Source of the DNA: an uncultured Sulfitobacter sp.
GTDB taxonomy: Bacteria; Pseudomonadota; Alphaproteobacteria; Rhodobacterales; Rhodobacteraceae
DNA length: 64,000 nt
Direction: 5' to 3'
Assembly: GCF_947502895.1 (NCBI RefSeq)
Contig: NZ_CANNBM010000006.1
Coordinates: 1 to 64,000 of the forward strand
Both the position numbers and the translations under genes were made by a program. Below, piece after piece: positions 62,740 through 64,000 of the stretch (positions are counted from its first letter, which is position 1; every line of letters starts with the position of its first letter). The notes under the pieces are model-generated. The model did no database searches. It saw nothing but the letters and a program-made list of their open reading frames with translations, and was not told the origin of the DNA.

Positions 62740-63846
62740 TTACAGTCCTAGTTCTTTGGCCAAGTCGTCTATTACCTCTTTGTGGAAGGCTGTGACGCGG
62801 GGGTTGGGCTGGCGTATTGTAAGGGTCTCGTGCAGCGGATCCGGTGCGCGGATGTCCGAGCCGCTCAGCGCCTCCATCACAGCATGACCGCAGAAGGGGA
62901 CGTAGACTTCGGAATAGCCGCCCTCATGCACCACGACCATTTTGCCGTTACAAAGGCGGACGGCAGTCTGTTTGATGCGGGCGGTCATATCGCCGAAGGT
63001 CTGCGCCATCGCCAGCATGGAGCCAAGCGGATCGGGTGCTGCGCAATCATAACCGCAGGCGACGATGATGACATCGGGGGCAAACGCCTCTATCTGCGGG
63101 ATCACGACCGTGTCGAGGGCGTGCAGATAGCTCTCGTGCCCTGTGCCGGGGGGGAGTGGCAGATTGAGGTTGAACCCTACGCCAGCGCCAGTGCCACGAT
63201 CATGCAGTGCGCCTTTCGTCGGGGGATAGTTGCCCTCTTGGTGCAGGGATATGGTCAGCACATCGTCGCGGCCGTAAAAGGCGGCTTCGGTACCGTTGCC
63301 GTGATGCACATCCCAGTCCAGCACAACCGCGCGCTTTATGGTGCCTTCGGCCAAAGCGGCCTCGACCGCGATGGCAATATTAGCCAACAGGCAGAACCCC
63401 ATCGGCGTGTCAGGTTCACAGTGATGGCCGGGCGGGCGCGAGAGGGAATAGGCGTTTTCCAGATCACCCGTAGCGACAGCGCGGACAGCTGCGGTGGCCA
63501 GCCCTGCCGAGAGGGCCGCTATCTCGTATCCGTCTTTGGCAAAGGGGGCGTGGTGACCCAATTCACCGCCACCTGCATCCGAAGCGGCCTTGAACCGATC
63601 AAGGTAGCTGGCAGGGTGAACCCGCAGCAATTCGTCTCGCGTGGCGGCGGGTGCGCTGCGCATATCCAGTTCGGCAGACAGACCTGTGACATCCATCAGG
63701 TTCTTGAAACGTCGTTTTGTTTCAGCACTTTCCGGTAGGCCACCTGCTGCCAGAGGCTGCACCAGACCACCCAGCGGCAGAGTAGAGGCATAGTTGCCGC
63801 CTGCGTGCCAGAATGTGCGTTCATCCCAGAAAAAACCTGTGGTCAT
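62740..63846 (-). CDS. Histone deacetylase-family amidohydrolase
   Basis: 368 residues, arginase/deacetylase fold. Signatures are LSRPPGHHCEPDTPMGFCLL (His-His catalytic pair), VLDWDVHHGNGTEAAFYGRD (metal Asp/His), and ACGYDCAAPDPLGSM; the late VHEGGYSEVY has the Tyr. Bacterial members hydrolyse acetylpolyamines or similar amides. The start at 63846 (MTTGFFWDERTFW) follows GAGGAGG; the upstream frame to 63948 is not conserved-looking. The final 154 bases of the window show nothing recognisable. Confidence 0.93.
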   Translation of the reverse strand: MTTGFFWDERTFWHAGGNYASTLPLGGLVQPLAAGGLPESAETKRRFKNLMDVTGLSAELDMRSAPAATRDELLRVHPASYLDRFKAASDAGGGELGHHAPFAKDGYEIAALSAGLATAAVRAVATGDLENAYSLSRPPGHHCEPDTPMGFCLLANIAIAVEAALAEGTIKRAVVLDWDVHHGNGTEAAFYGRDDVLTISLHQEGNYPPTKGALHDRGTGAGVGFNLNLPLPPGTGHESYLHALDTVVIPQIEAFAPDVIIVACGYDCAAPDPLGSMLAMAQTFGDMTARIKQTAVRLCNGKMVVVHEGGYSEVYVPFCGHAVMEALSGSDIRAPDPLHETLTIRQPNPRVTAFHKEVIDDLAKELGL

Positions 63847-64000
63847 ATTTGCCTCCTCGTGCTGTGGCTGAGGGTGGCAAAGGGCGTGGAGAATGTCCAC
63901 GGCTATGCGGCCTCGTTTGTGGGTGCCTGTACGCCTTGCGTCATACATGGTCAGGCCGCCCGCTGCATCATGGGGCTATTTGGGGGGCGGTTTCTAGTTC

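Noticed and set aside
62782..63738. 318-codon plus-strand frame
   Set aside because: Antisense of the histone deacetylase-family gene.
1..64000. tRNA, rRNA, CRISPR or insertion sequence
   Set aside because: None seen; repeated elements are RTX coding repeats, and no transposase-like protein or direct-repeat array is visible.

Overview
The window looks like the chromosome of a marine Roseobacter-group bacterium (Rhodobacterales, Alphaproteobacteria). The evidence is the complete methylated-amine gene set in a roseobacter-type arrangement, several TRAP and sugar ABC transporters, an alphaproteobacterial-type AspRS, and DUF1467 and EI24-type neighbours. I found no tRNA, rRNA, CRISPR array, insertion sequence or prophage.

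Layout. (1) 1-4446 (minus) is the 5' part of a giant RTX-type calcium-binding protein that runs off the left edge, followed by about 1.2 kb with no convincing gene. (2) 5639-16812 is a carbohydrate or sugar-acid catabolism locus around a GntR regulator. A minus-strand arm (GntR, metallo-beta-lactamase-fold hydrolase, HAD-IIA hydrolase, class II aldolase, FGGY kinase) faces a plus-strand arm (sugar ABC importer, UPF0261 protein, second class II aldolase). Both arms carry the palindrome core TGTATACA upstream. The substrate is not known. (3) 16983-40720 is a methylated-amine island. It holds a FolD-like enzyme lacking the usual cyclohydrolase lysine, a small membrane protein plus EamA transporter, TMAO demethylase (tdm) with three co-transcribed uncharacterised genes (one a truncated haemoglobin), trimethylamine monooxygenase (tmm), gmaS and mgsABC for monomethylamine, an ammonium transporter, dmmDABC for dimethylamine, two regulators, and the TMAO importer tmoXWV. 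Together these take TMAO or TMA through DMA and MMA to gamma-glutamylmethylamide and N-methylglutamate, with C1 units passed to tetrahydrofolate. N-methylglutamate dehydrogenase is not in the window. (4) 40870-43560 is a decayed RTX/tandem-repeat adhesin-like gene with in-frame stops and frameshifts. (5) 43894-49629 is a TetR-controlled TRAP transporter with a cyclase-family hydrolase, a BKACE enzyme and an OsmC protein. (6) 49644-53724 is a second TetR/TRAP set. (7) 53952-63846 is mostly conserved or housekeeping: ETHE1-like persulfide dioxygenase, LuxR solo, aspS, hemerythrin protein, Flp-like pilin, GNAT, response regulator, methylmalonyl-CoA epimerase, DUF1467, EI24 protein, nitroreductase and a histone-deacetylase-family enzyme.

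GC-rich hairpins recur at gene junctions, especially just after genes for periplasmic binding proteins (13028, 37681, 51812), where they probably protect the upstream mRNA. All functional names rest on reading the translated sequences and on remembered family features. No database search was run.
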